NCBI RefSeq assembly: GCF_030538285.1
Contig: NZ_JAUNUG010000009.1
Location: forward strand, 1 to 64,000
Length of the DNA: 64,000 nt
Source: Corynebacterium sp.
GTDB taxonomy: Bacteria; Actinomycetota; Actinomycetes; Mycobacteriales; Mycobacteriaceae
Direction of reading: 5' to 3'
The number at the start of each line of letters is the position of its first letter. The first letter of the stretch is position 1. A program made the position numbers and the translations under genes. Shown here piece by piece: positions 34,312 to 43,165 of the stretch. The notes beneath the pieces are model-generated. The model saw only the letters and a list, made by a program, of their open reading frames with translations, was not told where the DNA came from and ran no database searches.

Positions 34312-35040
34312 CTATCCGATCCCCAGCCACGTGAGGTCCCCGCCGAGGGCGGCGTAACCGACGAAGGCGACGGCGTCAATGAGGAAGTGGGCGATGATCA
34401 GCGGCCACACCCGGCCGGTCTTCCAGTAGAACCAGCCGTAGAGCACGCCCATGATGATGTTGCCGAAACCGGCGGACACCCCCTGGTAGAGGTGGTAGGA
34501 GCCACGGAGCACACTGGAGAAGGCGAGTGCCGCCGGAAGTCCCCATCCGAGCTGTCGCAGGCGGGTGAGCAGGTACATGACGACGACGATCTCCTCGCCC
34601 CAGGCATTGGCGAAGGACCAGGTGAGCAGGACGGGTATCTCGGTCCAGGGATGGGTGAGTGCTGTGGGCACCACTTCGCGGGTCAGGCCCAGGTGCAGGG
34701 CCGTGGCGTAGAAGGCGAGCCCGGGGATTCCGATGATGGCGGCCAGGCCAGCACCCCAACCGATATCCGACCAGCGCGGGCGGGGGAGCTGCACTTGCCC
34801 GGCCAGCAAGTACAAGGCCAGGGCGCCGTAGGCGAAGAGAGTGCCGGCCGAGGCCAGCTGGAGGCCGAGGTCGATCCAGGGGGCATTCGATAAGGACTGG
34901 TGGAGGGTGATCTTTTGCTCGGACAGCGGGCGGGAGTCCAGTAGGGCATCGGCCAGGCGCAGCAGCCCGCGCACCCCGGAAATGCCGAAGCTCACGGCGA
35001 GGACGATGAGGATCTCGGTCCACAGTCGCTGGCGGGTCAC
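34312..35040 (-). CDS. CPBP family intramembrane protease
   Basis: A 242-residue membrane protein with about seven helices. The three CPBP (CAAX protease/bacteriocin-processing) motifs are present: paired glutamates in NAWGEEIVVVMYLLTR, a histidine in SSVLRGSYHLYQG, and a histidine/aspartate pair in AHFLIDAVAF. Such proteins cleave in the membrane; the target is not known. GTG 35040 overlaps the amidase stop (GTGA), so both are made from one mRNA. The 88-bp element follows four bases after the stop. Confidence 0.88.
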   Translation of the reverse strand: MTRQRLWTEILIVLAVSFGISGVRGLLRLADALLDSRPLSEQKITLHQSLSNAPWIDLGLQLASAGTLFAYGALALYLLAGQVQLPRPRWSDIGWGAGLAAIIGIPGLAFYATALHLGLTREVVPTALTHPWTEIPVLLTWSFANAWGEEIVVVMYLLTRLRQLGWGLPAALAFSSVLRGSYHLYQGVSAGFGNIIMGVLYGWFYWKTGRVWPLIIAHFLIDAVAFVGYAALGGDLTWLGIG

Positions 35041-36245
35041 GTGTGCAACTCCTGGGCCAGGGCGAGGAGCTCGGCATCAGTGAGGCGGATGGAACCGAGG
35101 TGCACGCCGACGGGCGGGCGCCCAGGTAGCTCCCACGGCACGCAGACCGCGGCGGCCCCGGTCATGTTGAACAGCGATCCCCAGGGCGACCAGCGGGTCT
35201 GGGCGAGGAAGTTCTCCTCCGGGTCCATCGCCGCGAAGTGCCCGATGGGTGGCGGATCGGTGGTGGTCATGGGGGTGAGGAGGGCGTCGACGTCCCAATG
35301 GTCGGCGAGATACGGGCCGAGGCGATCGGCATGGCTGTTCGCCTGGTCCAGGCACCGTCGGGTGACGGCGCGGCCATGCGCCCGCAGCCACGCGACCAGC
35401 CCCTCCGCGGGACCCGGCAGTCCAGCAAGTTTGGCGGTGAAAATGGTGCGGAAGGCCGCAAAGGTAACCTCGGCGTCCGGATAAGGGTGGACCTCGACCA
35501 CCTCGTGCCCGGCCTTGCATAGCCGCCCAGCAGCTTCGGCCACCGCCTGCAGGTGCGCCTCATCCACCGCCGCGCCCGCGAACAACGGCTCGGTGAGCAC
35601 CCCGATCCGGCGGCGGCCCGCAATGGGGTTAAGGTGCAGGAGGAAGGCGGCGTCGATCAGCGAACGGGTGAGAAAGCCCTGCACTGCCAGCCGCGGCGCG
35701 GAGGGCTTGAACCCGACCACGCCACAGGCGGCAGCTGGCACGCGGATGGAGCCGCCGCCGTCGGAGGCGTGGGCGGCGGGTACCAGGCCGCGGGCGACCA
35801 GCGCGGCCGCACCCCCGGAGGAACCGGCCGGGGTTCGGCCTGGCCACAGGGGGTTATCGGGAGCGTCGAGGCCAGGTGGTTCGGTGTAGATCATCAGGCC
35901 CAGCTCGGCGGTGTGGGATTTGCCGGGGATGATGGCGCCAGCATCGAGGAGCGCGGCGGGAAGTAGATCGGTGGTTTCCGCGAGGCGGGTGCGGCGCGCG
36001 GAACCAAAGGTGGTGGGCATGCCCGCCACATTCGCCAGGTCCTTGACCGGCAGCAGCAGCCCGTGGAGAGGACCCCGCTCCACCTGCTGGTCAAGGCGCT
36101 GCGCGCGCTCATGCGCCTGCTCCAACGCCAGGTGGGAAAACCCGTCCCCGGGCTGGACCTTTGCTGCGAGATCCTCCACCTCATCCACCGCTGAGCGTTC
36201 ACCGGAGCGCAACTGAGCGGCGAGGGCCAGCAGGGACATGGTCAT
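35037..36245 (-). CDS. Amidase-signature family enzyme
   Basis: A 402-residue amidase with the Ser-cisSer-Lys triad: Lys in LLPVKDLANVAG, Ser-Ser in TPAGSSGGAAALVA and the nucleophile region SDGGGSIRVPAA. It resembles small aryl/acyl-amide hydrolases and lacks the GatA partners, so it is not the tRNA amidotransferase. ATG 36245 has TATTCT seven bases upstream on its strand; a second ATG follows two codons later. Divergent from pheA with interlocked promoters. Confidence 0.85.
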   Translation of the reverse strand: MTMSLLALAAQLRSGERSAVDEVEDLAAKVQPGDGFSHLALEQAHERAQRLDQQVERGPLHGLLLPVKDLANVAGMPTTFGSARRTRLAETTDLLPAALLDAGAIIPGKSHTAELGLMIYTEPPGLDAPDNPLWPGRTPAGSSGGAAALVARGLVPAAHASDGGGSIRVPAAACGVVGFKPSAPRLAVQGFLTRSLIDAAFLLHLNPIAGRRRIGVLTEPLFAGAAVDEAHLQAVAEAAGRLCKAGHEVVEVHPYPDAEVTFAAFRTIFTAKLAGLPGPAEGLVAWLRAHGRAVTRRCLDQANSHADRLGPYLADHWDVDALLTPMTTTDPPPIGHFAAMDPEENFLAQTRWSPWGSLFNMTGAAAVCVPWELPGRPPVGVHLGSIRLTDAELLALAQELHT

Positions 36246-36252
36246 GCGGACC

Positions 36253-36273
36253 AGAATACGACTAGATAGGCTG
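36253..36273. promoter_or_regulatory. Interlocked divergent leaderless promoters (amidase/pheA)
   Basis: On the - strand TATTCT (complement of 36253-36258) is seven bases before ATG 36245. On the + strand TAGGCT (36267-36272) is seven bases before ATG 36280. Only eight bases separate the two -10 boxes, so both promoters cannot be occupied at once. Confidence 0.65.
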
Positions 36274-36279
36274 GCAGTC

Positions 36280-37215
36280 ATGACTGAGACCACCACCGTC
36301 GCCTTCCTCGGCCCCGCGGGCACGTTCACTGAGGCCGCGCTCATCCGCTTCCAGGACGCCGGCGCGTTCGGCCCCGGCGAGGTGACGCAGCTGCCGGTCA
36401 ACTCCCCGCGCGAAGCGCTCGACGCGGTGCGCGCCGGGCGGGCGGATTTCGCGTGTGTGGCCATCGAGAACTCTGTCGACGGGGCTGTGACCTCCACCTT
36501 TGACGCGCTGGTGGAAGCTGGCGGGGTGCAGATCTACCACGAGCTGGAGATCGAGATCGCGTTCTCCATCATGCTGCGTCCGGGCACCCGGCTGGAGGAT
36601 GTGCAGACCTTCACCACTCACCCGGTGGCGCATCAGCAGGTGCGGCAGTGGCTGGCGGAGCATCTGCCGCACGCCCAGTTCGTCCCCGCGTCCTCGAATG
36701 CCGCGGCCGCGCAGAACGTCGCGGAGGGGCGCGCGGATGCGGCCGCCGCCCCGGATCGCGCCGCCGTACTGTTCGGGCTGGACGTGGTGGCCAAGGATGT
36801 CGCCGATGTCGCCGGGGCACGTACCCGTTTCGTGGCGGTTGGCCCGCGCGGGGTGCCTACCCCGCGCACCGGCGCCGACCAGACCACCGTTGTGTTCACC
36901 TTGCCGAATGAGCCGGGCACCCTCGTCGGCGCGCTCACGGAGTTCTCGCTGCGCGGCGTGGATCTCAGCCGCATTGAGTCGCGCCCCACGCGCAAGGCGT
37001 TCGGCACCTACCACTTCTACGTTGACCTCGTCGGACACATCGATGACACGCCCGTCGCCGAGGCCCTGCGCGCCCTGTGGCTGCGCGCGGAGGACATCAC
37101 TTACCTCGGTTCCTGGCCGACCCCGGAGCGCTCCGAAAAGACGGCCGTCGACGACCACGCCCGCCTCGAGCGCGCCACCGATTGGGTGTTCGCTGCCAGG
37201 GAGGGACGGGCATGA
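36280..37215 (+). CDS. pheA: Prephenate dehydratase with ACT domain
   Basis: A 311-residue enzyme that makes phenylpyruvate from prephenate in phenylalanine synthesis. The catalytic part starts AFLGPAGTFTEAAL and holds ENSVDGAV, TTHPVAHQQVR and the TRF motif (GARTRFVAVG) with the essential threonine. The C-terminal ACT domain (GALTEFSLRGVDLSRIESRP) gives feedback control by phenylalanine. No chorismate mutase part is fused. Leaderless start at ATG 36280. Overlaps the next gene by ATGA. Confidence 0.95.
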   Translation: MTETTTVAFLGPAGTFTEAALIRFQDAGAFGPGEVTQLPVNSPREALDAVRAGRADFACVAIENSVDGAVTSTFDALVEAGGVQIYHELEIEIAFSIMLRPGTRLEDVQTFTTHPVAHQQVRQWLAEHLPHAQFVPASSNAAAAQNVAEGRADAAAAPDRAAVLFGLDVVAKDVADVAGARTRFVAVGPRGVPTPRTGADQTTVVFTLPNEPGTLVGALTEFSLRGVDLSRIESRPTRKAFGTYHFYVDLVGHIDDTPVAEALRALWLRAEDITYLGSWPTPERSEKTAVDDHARLERATDWVFAAREGRA

Positions 37216-37892
37216 GCGGACGGCTGATCCTGCTGCGTCACGGGCAGACCCACAGCAACGTCGCCCGCAAGCTGGATACCCGCCCACCAGGGGCGGAACT
37301 TACCGATACCGGCCGCAACCAGGCGTGGAATGTCGGTATCGAGCTCGTTGATTATTGCCAGGCCGGCGGAGGTTCCCCGGGGCGTCTCGGGGCGGTGGTG
37401 TCCTCGGTGGCATTGCGCGCCCAGCAGACCGCGCTGCTCGCCATGACTGCCTTCGAGCAGACCGCTGGCCTGCGGGAACGTGAGATCCCGATCGACGTGG
37501 AGGTAGGCCTCCACGAGATTTTCGCCGGCGATCACGAGATGCTCTCTGATGACGCTTCCCACCACTCCTATGCCACCGCTCTGCGCGGCTGGCTGAGCTC
37601 GGACGCGCAGGCGCGCATCCCGGGCGGTGAAACCTACCTCGAGCTCATGGACCGCTACCGGCCCGTCATGGAGAACCTGGTCCTGCAGCACCTGGCCACT
37701 GACCAGGACGTGCTGGTGGTCAGCCACGGCGCGGCGATCCGCACCATGGCGGCCCACGCTGCCAGCGTCGACCCGGACTTCGCCTTCGCCGGCTACCTGG
37801 GTAACTGTCGTTTCATCGTGCTGGAGCCGGGAGAGAAGCCTTTCGGCAAGTGGGACCTGATCCGCTGGGCGGACCTGGATCACCAGATCTAG
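37212..37892 (+). CDS. Histidine phosphatase (phosphoglycerate mutase-like)
   Basis: A 226-residue member of the histidine phosphatase superfamily. LILLRHGQTHSN at the start holds the phospho-accepting histidine, and VVSHGAAIRTMA the second histidine. It is more likely a phosphatase than the glycolytic mutase. It overlaps pheA by ATGA, and the pheA-phosphatase pair is conserved in mycobacteria too, which hints at a shared pathway. Its TAG stop shares CTAG with the opposing zincin gene. Confidence 0.87.
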   Translation: MSGRLILLRHGQTHSNVARKLDTRPPGAELTDTGRNQAWNVGIELVDYCQAGGGSPGRLGAVVSSVALRAQQTALLAMTAFEQTAGLREREIPIDVEVGLHEIFAGDHEMLSDDASHHSYATALRGWLSSDAQARIPGGETYLELMDRYRPVMENLVLQHLATDQDVLVVSHGAAIRTMAAHAASVDPDFAFAGYLGNCRFIVLEPGEKPFGKWDLIRWADLDHQI

Positions 37893-38236
37893 CCCCAGCC
37901 CAACCTCTCCAGGTCCTCTTCCTCCATGCCGAAGTAGTGGCCGACCTCATGGAAGACCGTCACCTTCACCTGCTCCCGCAGGTCCTCCTCGGAGCGGGCG
38001 TAGCGCTTGAGGGCCTCCTTGTAGATGAAGATCGCATCGGGAAGAAAACCCGTGTGGTGGTGGGTGCGGTGCGGAAGTGACACCCCGACATACAGCCCCA
38101 GGTAGGTGGGGTGTTCCTCGTTGTAGTCCGTGACCTGGATTGCCACGTTGCGTAGCTGCCGGGCGAACTCGTCCGGAATCTGGTCGAGGGCGTCGTTGAC
38201 CATGTCCTCGAAGACCTCATCGCTGACGTCCACCAT
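37889..38236 (-). CDS. Minimal zincin-like metallopeptidase
   Basis: A 115-residue protein. The motif VFHEVGHYFGMEEEDL gives HExxHxxGxxxxD, the zinc site of the small PF06262 metalloprotease family. The rest is a short alpha/beta fold with no signal peptide. The ATG at 38236 is next to the stop codon of the septum-type gene with no gap, so the two are translated from one mRNA. Substrate unknown. Confidence 0.87.
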   Translation of the reverse strand: MVDVSDEVFEDMVNDALDQIPDEFARQLRNVAIQVTDYNEEHPTYLGLYVGVSLPHRTHHHTGFLPDAIFIYKEALKRYARSEEDLREQVKVTVFHEVGHYFGMEEEDLERLGWG

Positions 38237-39253
38237 CTAGGAAACTTCCTCGCGCAGGGGATTGCGCGGGGGCTGCTCGGCGGGGGGCTCGGCGTCGATG
38301 AGTAGCCCCTCCCGGGCGCTGCCAGTCAGCGTGGAGAACCCGCCCTCCTCGCGCGGGTGGAACAGTGAACAGTTCACGGAACGGGAACCGCCGATCCACG
38401 AGGCCTGCCCCAACGTGCCCCAATAGGGCTGCAAGGTGGACTGATAGAGGTTCTCCTCCTCGCCGAGATAACCGATGGCGGCCTGGGTGCACACGTCCTG
38501 CAGGTGGCGATCCTGATCTTCCACGCTCGGGGTGCCTTCCGGGAAGACTTCCGCCAAATTCACTATCGACGTGGTCTCCAGGTGATGCTCCTCTGCACAA
38601 TCGACGATGCGCAGGGAGCGAGAATTGTCCACGAAGACGCACTCGCCCGGTTGCGCCACGACCGCCTGGTCCTGCTCCGCCGCGGCACCGGTGGTCAGCA
38701 TCGGCAGGCCGGCCGGATCGGTGGACTGGATGCCGCACAGCATCGTGCGGTCACCCGCCTCCCACGCCTCCGCGGGCGGGAGAATCGGGGCGATGGAGTA
38801 GCGGCCCACCGGGTCGAAACGTCCACCCAAATAGCGCAGGGTGGGGGTCTGGCACAGCTCCTCACGCAACTGCGCCTGACGGGTGAGATCCGGCATTGAG
38901 GCGTTGCGACCGAACTCCGAGGACGGGTAAGTCGCCAGATCCTCGCGGGCGGACACCTCAAAACGGTGCTCGCCCTCACAGGAGGCCTGCTCGAAGTTGC
39001 TCACCGTGCCGTCCTCGGCGATATCCCAGGTCAAGCACGCGCCGACATCGGCGGTGGTGAACGGCGCAACACCGTTCTCGGTGCCGTTCTCGGGCTCGGC
39101 GACGCTGCTCACAGCGGAACCCCCGTCGGCGCCATTGGCCTGGGTGGTCGACTCCGAGACAAACCCATAGGAGCCGACCGCGACGGCGGCAGCCAGCGCG
39201 GCCACCAGGCCCGTGCGCACAGCTGCCGCGGAACGTGCGGTTCGTGTCGTCAT
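38237..39253 (-). CDS. Septum-formation domain (PF13845-like) exported protein
   Basis: A 338-residue protein with one N-terminal hydrophobic helix (about residues 14-31), a short linker, then two repeats of a cysteine-bearing domain of the septum-formation family (ACLTWD ... CEGEHRFEV; ECVFVDNSRSLRIVDCAEEH). It is probably held on the outer membrane face. The C-terminal tail is proline-rich. The gene lies 12 bases after the GntR gene stop, with GAGG close to its ATG, and reads straight into the zincin gene, forming a three-gene unit. Confidence 0.75.
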   Translation of the reverse strand: MTTRTARSAAAVRTGLVAALAAAVAVGSYGFVSESTTQANGADGGSAVSSVAEPENGTENGVAPFTTADVGACLTWDIAEDGTVSNFEQASCEGEHRFEVSAREDLATYPSSEFGRNASMPDLTRQAQLREELCQTPTLRYLGGRFDPVGRYSIAPILPPAEAWEAGDRTMLCGIQSTDPAGLPMLTTGAAAEQDQAVVAQPGECVFVDNSRSLRIVDCAEEHHLETTSIVNLAEVFPEGTPSVEDQDRHLQDVCTQAAIGYLGEEENLYQSTLQPYWGTLGQASWIGGSRSVNCSLFHPREEGGFSTLTGSAREGLLIDAEPPAEQPPRNPLREEVS

Positions 39254-39265
39254 AATCCTCGAATC

Positions 39266-40024
39266 CTACTCGCTCGCCCGCGTCACGCGGGTGTTCAGCC
39301 GGTAGCGGTCGGTGCGGTAGACCGAAGAACACCACTCCACCGGCACCATCCCGGAGCGGGAATACCGCACGATATGAAGGAGGGCGGTGCCGGGCGCGAC
39401 GTCGAGAAGCAGGGCCTGCTGCTCATCCGCGGCGACGGCCGTGACCACCTGATCCGCCTCCGTGACCGGCACGTGATAATGCCGGTCCAGGATGGAGTAC
39501 ACGGAGTTGTAGACGTCATTCTCCAGCAGATCGGGCACGTGATCGGCGTTGTACCAGCCGTCATCGATGGAATAGGGCTCCCCGTCGCCTAGGCGCAGAC
39601 GGCGTAAATGCGTGTGCGGGGTGACCGGGGCGGAGCCGAAGAACTCCACCACCTCCGGCGGGGCGACCGCGCGTTCCGAGAGTAGGATCTTCGACGTCGC
39701 CGACACCTCCTGTGCCTCCATCTCCGAGCTGAAGGACGCCAGATGTAGCCGCGAGACCAGCGGATTCGGTGCCACAAACGTGCCCTTCCCGCGCGCCCGC
39801 CGGAGGCGACCGCTGGCCACTAGATCACCAATGGCGCGGCGCACCGTGATGCGCGAGACGCCGTAGGTCTCCTCGAGGACACGCTCGCCGGGCAGCAGAT
39901 CACCGGGGTGCAGTTGGGTGGTGCACAGCTCCTCCAGGATCGCGCGGAGCTGTGCGTGTTTGGGTTTCGGCCCGTCCGTGATCGGGGTGGCGGGCAACTG
40001 GGGGGTGGGAGACGCTGCGGCCAT
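39266..40024 (-). CDS. farR: GntR/HutC-family transcriptional regulator (FarR-like)
   Basis: A 252-residue regulator with an N-terminal winged helix (LRAILEELCTTQLHPGDLLP, YGVSRITVRRAIGDLVASGR) and a C-terminal UTRA effector domain (LHIVRYSRSGMVPVEW). TAGAAT lies seven bases before ATG 40024, a leaderless start. Its place beside serS and near pheA recalls FarR, a HutC-type regulator of amino-acid genes in C. glutamicum; this naming is from memory. Divergent from serS with 86 bases between starts. Confidence 0.75.
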   Translation of the reverse strand: MAAASPTPQLPATPITDGPKPKHAQLRAILEELCTTQLHPGDLLPGERVLEETYGVSRITVRRAIGDLVASGRLRRARGKGTFVAPNPLVSRLHLASFSSEMEAQEVSATSKILLSERAVAPPEVVEFFGSAPVTPHTHLRRLRLGDGEPYSIDDGWYNADHVPDLLENDVYNSVYSILDRHYHVPVTEADQVVTAVAADEQQALLLDVAPGTALLHIVRYSRSGMVPVEWCSSVYRTDRYRLNTRVTRASE

Positions 40025-40031
40025 AGCGACC

Positions 40032-40103
40032 ATTCTACGCCGGTGGTTATGACCAGTCACGCGCGCAGGTCACGGCACCTCGGCGGGCGCTGCGCGGTAG
40101 GCT
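40032..40103. promoter_or_regulatory. Divergent farR/serS leaderless promoters
   Basis: TAGAAT on the - strand (complement of 40032-40037) and TAGGCT on the + strand (40098-40103) are each seven bases before their start codons (ATG 40024 and GTG 40111). Confidence 0.6.
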
Positions 40104-40110
40104 CGTATGC

Positions 40111-41370
40111 GTGATTGATCTCAAATTCCTCCGCGAGAATCCCGACGTCGTCCGCGCCTCCCAGGTGAACAGGGGTGAGGACCCGGCGCTCGTCGATAAG
40201 CTCATCGCCGCCGACGAGCAGCGCCGCTCCGCGATCTCCGATGCCGACGCCCTGCGCGGCGAGCAGAAGGCCTTCGGCAAGAAGATCGGCCAGGCCGCCC
40301 CGGAGGACCGCCCCGCCCTGCTGGAGGGCTCGAATGAGCTCAAGGCCAAGGTCAAGGAGGCCGAGGAGGCGCAGAAGACCGCCGAGGCAGCGGTGGCGGA
40401 GCTGCAGATGCAGCTGTCCAACGTCGTCGAGGGGGCACCCGCTGGCGGCGAGGAGGACTTCGTCATCCTGGAGCACGTCGGGCAGCCGCGCGAGTTCGAT
40501 TTCGAGCCCAAGGACCACCTTGAGCTGGGCACCTCCCTGGGGCTGATCGACATGGAGCGCGGCACCAAGGTCGGCGGCGCCCGCTTCTACTACCTCACCG
40601 GCGACGGCGCTTTCCTGCAGCTGGGCATGATGATGCTCGCCGCGCAGAAGGCCCGCGCCGCCGGTTTCCAGCTCATGATCCCGCCGGTGCTGGTGCGCCC
40701 GGAGATCATGGCCGGCACCGGCTTCCTCGGCGACCACGCGGAGGAAATCTACTACCTCGAGCGCGACGACCTTTACCTAGTGGGCACCTCCGAGGTGGCG
40801 CTGGCGGGCTACCACAAGGACGAGATCATCGACCTGTCCCAGGGGCCGGTGAAGTACACCGGTTGGTCCTCCTGCTTCCGCCGCGAAGCGGGCTCCTACG
40901 GTAAGGACACCCGCGGCATTATCCGCGTCCACCAGTTCGACAAGCTGGAGATGTTCGTCTACTGCAAGCCGGAGGACGCCGTCACCCAGCACCAGGCGCT
41001 GCTGGATATGGAGCGCGACATGCTCTCCGCCGTCGAGGTGCCCTACCGCATCATCGACATCGCCGGCGGTGACCTCGGCCAGTCCGCGGCCCGTAAGTTC
41101 GACACCGAGGCGTGGGTGCCCACCCAGAACTCCTACCGCGAGCTGACGTCCACCTCGAACTGCACCACCTTCCAGGGCCGTCGGCTGCAAACCCGCTACC
41201 GCGACGAAAATGGCAAGGCCCAGATCGCCGCGACCCTTAACGGCACGCTGGCCACCACCCGCTGGCTGGTTGCCATCCTGGAGAATAACCAGCAGGCGGA
41301 CGGTTCCGTCGTTGTTCCGGAGGCGCTGCGCCCGTTCGTGGGCAAGGATATCCTCGAACCGAAGAAGTAG
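40111..41370 (+). CDS. serS: Seryl-tRNA synthetase
   Basis: A 419-residue class II aminoacyl-tRNA synthetase that charges tRNA-Ser. Residues 1-105 form the long coiled-coil tRNA-binding arm; the catalytic core carries motif 2 ([17 protein letters not shown]) and motif 3 ([15 protein letters not shown]). The start is GTG, seven bases after TAGGCT, so the mRNA is leaderless. A dispersed 10-mer lies at 40191. The acyltransferase gene follows after ten bases. Confidence 0.96.
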   Translation: MIDLKFLRENPDVVRASQVNRGEDPALVDKLIAADEQRRSAISDADALRGEQKAFGKKIGQAAPEDRPALLEGSNELKAKVKEAEEAQKTAEAAVAELQMQLSNVVEGAPAGGEEDFVILEHVGQPREFDFEPKDHLELGTSLGLIDMERGTKVGGARFYYLTGDGAFLQLGMMMLAAQKARAAGFQLMIPPVLVRPEIMAGTGFLGDHAEEIYYLERDDLYLVGTSEVALAGYHKDEIIDLSQGPVKYTGWSSCFRREAGSYGKDTRGIIRVHQFDKLEMFVYCKPEDAVTQHQALLDMERDMLSAVEVPYRIIDIAGGDLGQSAARKFDTEAWVPTQNSYRELTSTSNCTTFQGRRLQTRYRDENGKAQIAATLNGTLATTRWLVAILENNQQADGSVVVPEALRPFVGKDILEPKK

Positions 41371-41380
41371 GGGAGTAGAC

Positions 41381-42316
41381 ATGGCCAAGCGACCGTTCAC
41401 CAAGCGCGCGAGTTTCTATGTGCCGCGTGGGTTGACCGAGGTGCCCGACCACCCGGTCGAGGCCACGGAGCGCCCGTACAACGGGTTCATCATCCCGCTG
41501 GCGAAGTCGCTGATGAAGGCGCAGGGCATCCGCCTGACGGTGTTCGGCGCGGAGAATATCCCCTTGGAGGGTCCGGCGTTGCTGGCGGTCAATCACACCG
41601 GCTACTACGACTTCATCTTCGGCGGCATTCCTGCGCACTTGCGCGGGCGTCGGCTGGTGCGGTTCATGTCGAAGAAAGAGATTTTCGACGCCCCCGTCGC
41701 CGGTCCCCTCATGCGCGCCATGAATCACCTGCCGGTGGATCGTTCCGCCGGTGCCTCTTCGCTTATCGACGCCGTCGAGCGCCTCCGCGCAGGCCAGCTC
41801 GTCGGCATCTTCCCGGAGGCCACGATTTCCCGTTCCTTCGAGCTCAAGGAGTTCAAGAACGGTGCGGCGCGTATCGCCGCGGAGGCGGACGCTCCGCTCA
41901 TCCCCATGGTGATCTGGGGTTCCCAGCGCATCTGGACCAAGGGGCATCCCAAGCGTCTCGGCCGCACGAAGACCCCGGTGTTCATTCGTGTCGGCGAGCC
42001 GGTGGATCCTTCCGGTGATCCCGATGCGGCGATCGCGCGCCTCAAGGACGCCATGCAGGTGCTGCTCGACCGCGTGCAGGACGACTACGCCCGGGCCTAC
42101 GGCCCGTTCCCAGCTGGTGAGTTCTGGATCCCCGCTGAGGATGGTGGTTCCGCGCCCACGCTTATCGACGCCGACCGCATCGACTCCGAAGCCAAAGCCG
42201 CGAAGATCGCTAAGGCGGAAAAGAAAGCTGCCGCCAGGTTGGACCAGCGCGCCGATGCGAAGCTCGGCAATGCACGATCCTTCATTGACAAGGTGAAGGA
42301 AAAACTCAGGAGATAA
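41381..42316 (+). CDS. Lysophospholipid acyltransferase (PlsC family)
   Basis: A 311-residue protein with the acyltransferase motifs LLAVNHTGYYDF (HxxxxD) and VGIFPEATIS. It joins an acyl chain to a lysophospholipid or related acceptor at the membrane face. A C-terminal extension from about residue 240 is rich in Lys, Ala and Asp. GGGGAG lies before ATG 41381. Part of a serS-acyltransferase-HAD-glpK run with small gaps; a glycerolipid link with glpK is plausible. It has two dispersed 10-mers (41762, 42161). Confidence 0.87.
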   Translation: MAKRPFTKRASFYVPRGLTEVPDHPVEATERPYNGFIIPLAKSLMKAQGIRLTVFGAENIPLEGPALLAVNHTGYYDFIFGGIPAHLRGRRLVRFMSKKEIFDAPVAGPLMRAMNHLPVDRSAGASSLIDAVERLRAGQLVGIFPEATISRSFELKEFKNGAARIAAEADAPLIPMVIWGSQRIWTKGHPKRLGRTKTPVFIRVGEPVDPSGDPDAAIARLKDAMQVLLDRVQDDYARAYGPFPAGEFWIPAEDGGSAPTLIDADRIDSEAKAAKIAKAEKKAAARLDQRADAKLGNARSFIDKVKEKLRR

Positions 42317-42319
42317 ACC

Positions 42320-43156
42320 ATGGAGACACCCGGCCCGGCCCCGAAACTGGTGGCCAGTGACGTTGACGGCACGATCATTACCTCGCAGGAGCGCGTTCTG
42401 CCGCGAGTCCGCGACGTCATTGTCCGCGCTGTACAGGCGGGGACCGAGGTGGCCTTGGCCACCGGGCGTCCGCATCGCTGGATCTTTCCCGTGCTCGACC
42501 AGCTGCCCATCCGGCCGGTGTGTGTCACCGCCAACGGGGCGGTGGTCTATGACTCCGCGAATGACCAGGTCATCGCCTCCCACACCCTGACTCCTGACAC
42601 GATGAGCGAGGTCCTGGAGCTGGCCCGCGAGGCTTTCCATGAAGTGGGGGGTGTGTCCGTGGGCTGCGAACGCGTCGGGCATTCCGCCTTTGACCCGGAG
42701 GAGGAGATGTTTGTCGTCGCCCCTGATTTCCTCCACACCTGGGAGGAGCAAGCCTTCGGTGTCGTCCCCGAGCACGAGGTCATCTCCGAGCCGGCGGTGA
42801 AGATGCTCCTGCGCCACGAGGGGCTCAGCGCGCCGGAGATGTTCGACATCCTCGCACCGTTCATCGATACCGACGTCGCGCACGTCACCTTCTCCATGAA
42901 CGAAGGGTTGCTGGAGGTCGCCGCCCCCGGCGTGACCAAGGCGCTCGGTGTTTCGACCCTGGCCACCATGCACGGCATCGACCGCAGCGAGGTCATCGCT
43001 TTCGGTGACATGCCCAATGACATTGAGATGCTCGCCTGGGCCGGCATCGGAGTGGCCATGGGCAACGCACGCGATTCGGTGAAGGATGTCGCTGACTTTG
43101 TCACCGGCACCAACGATGAAGCCGGCCTGGCGCAGGTGCTGGAACGCTGGTTCTAG
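42320..43156 (+). CDS. HAD hydrolase, Cof type
   Basis: A 278-residue HAD phosphatase of the Cof/IIB class: motif I ASDVDGTIIT, motif II ALATGRP, a large cap, lysine in GVTKALG, and motif IV AFGDMPNDIEML. Such enzymes act on sugar phosphates or flavin phosphates; the substrate is unknown. It starts three bases after the acyltransferase stop and is probably cotranscribed. The glpK promoter lies at its 3' end. Confidence 0.9.
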   Translation: METPGPAPKLVASDVDGTIITSQERVLPRVRDVIVRAVQAGTEVALATGRPHRWIFPVLDQLPIRPVCVTANGAVVYDSANDQVIASHTLTPDTMSEVLELAREAFHEVGGVSVGCERVGHSAFDPEEEMFVVAPDFLHTWEEQAFGVVPEHEVISEPAVKMLLRHEGLSAPEMFDILAPFIDTDVAHVTFSMNEGLLEVAAPGVTKALGVSTLATMHGIDRSEVIAFGDMPNDIEMLAWAGIGVAMGNARDSVKDVADFVTGTNDEAGLAQVLERWF

Positions 43157-43165
43157 GATGAACCC

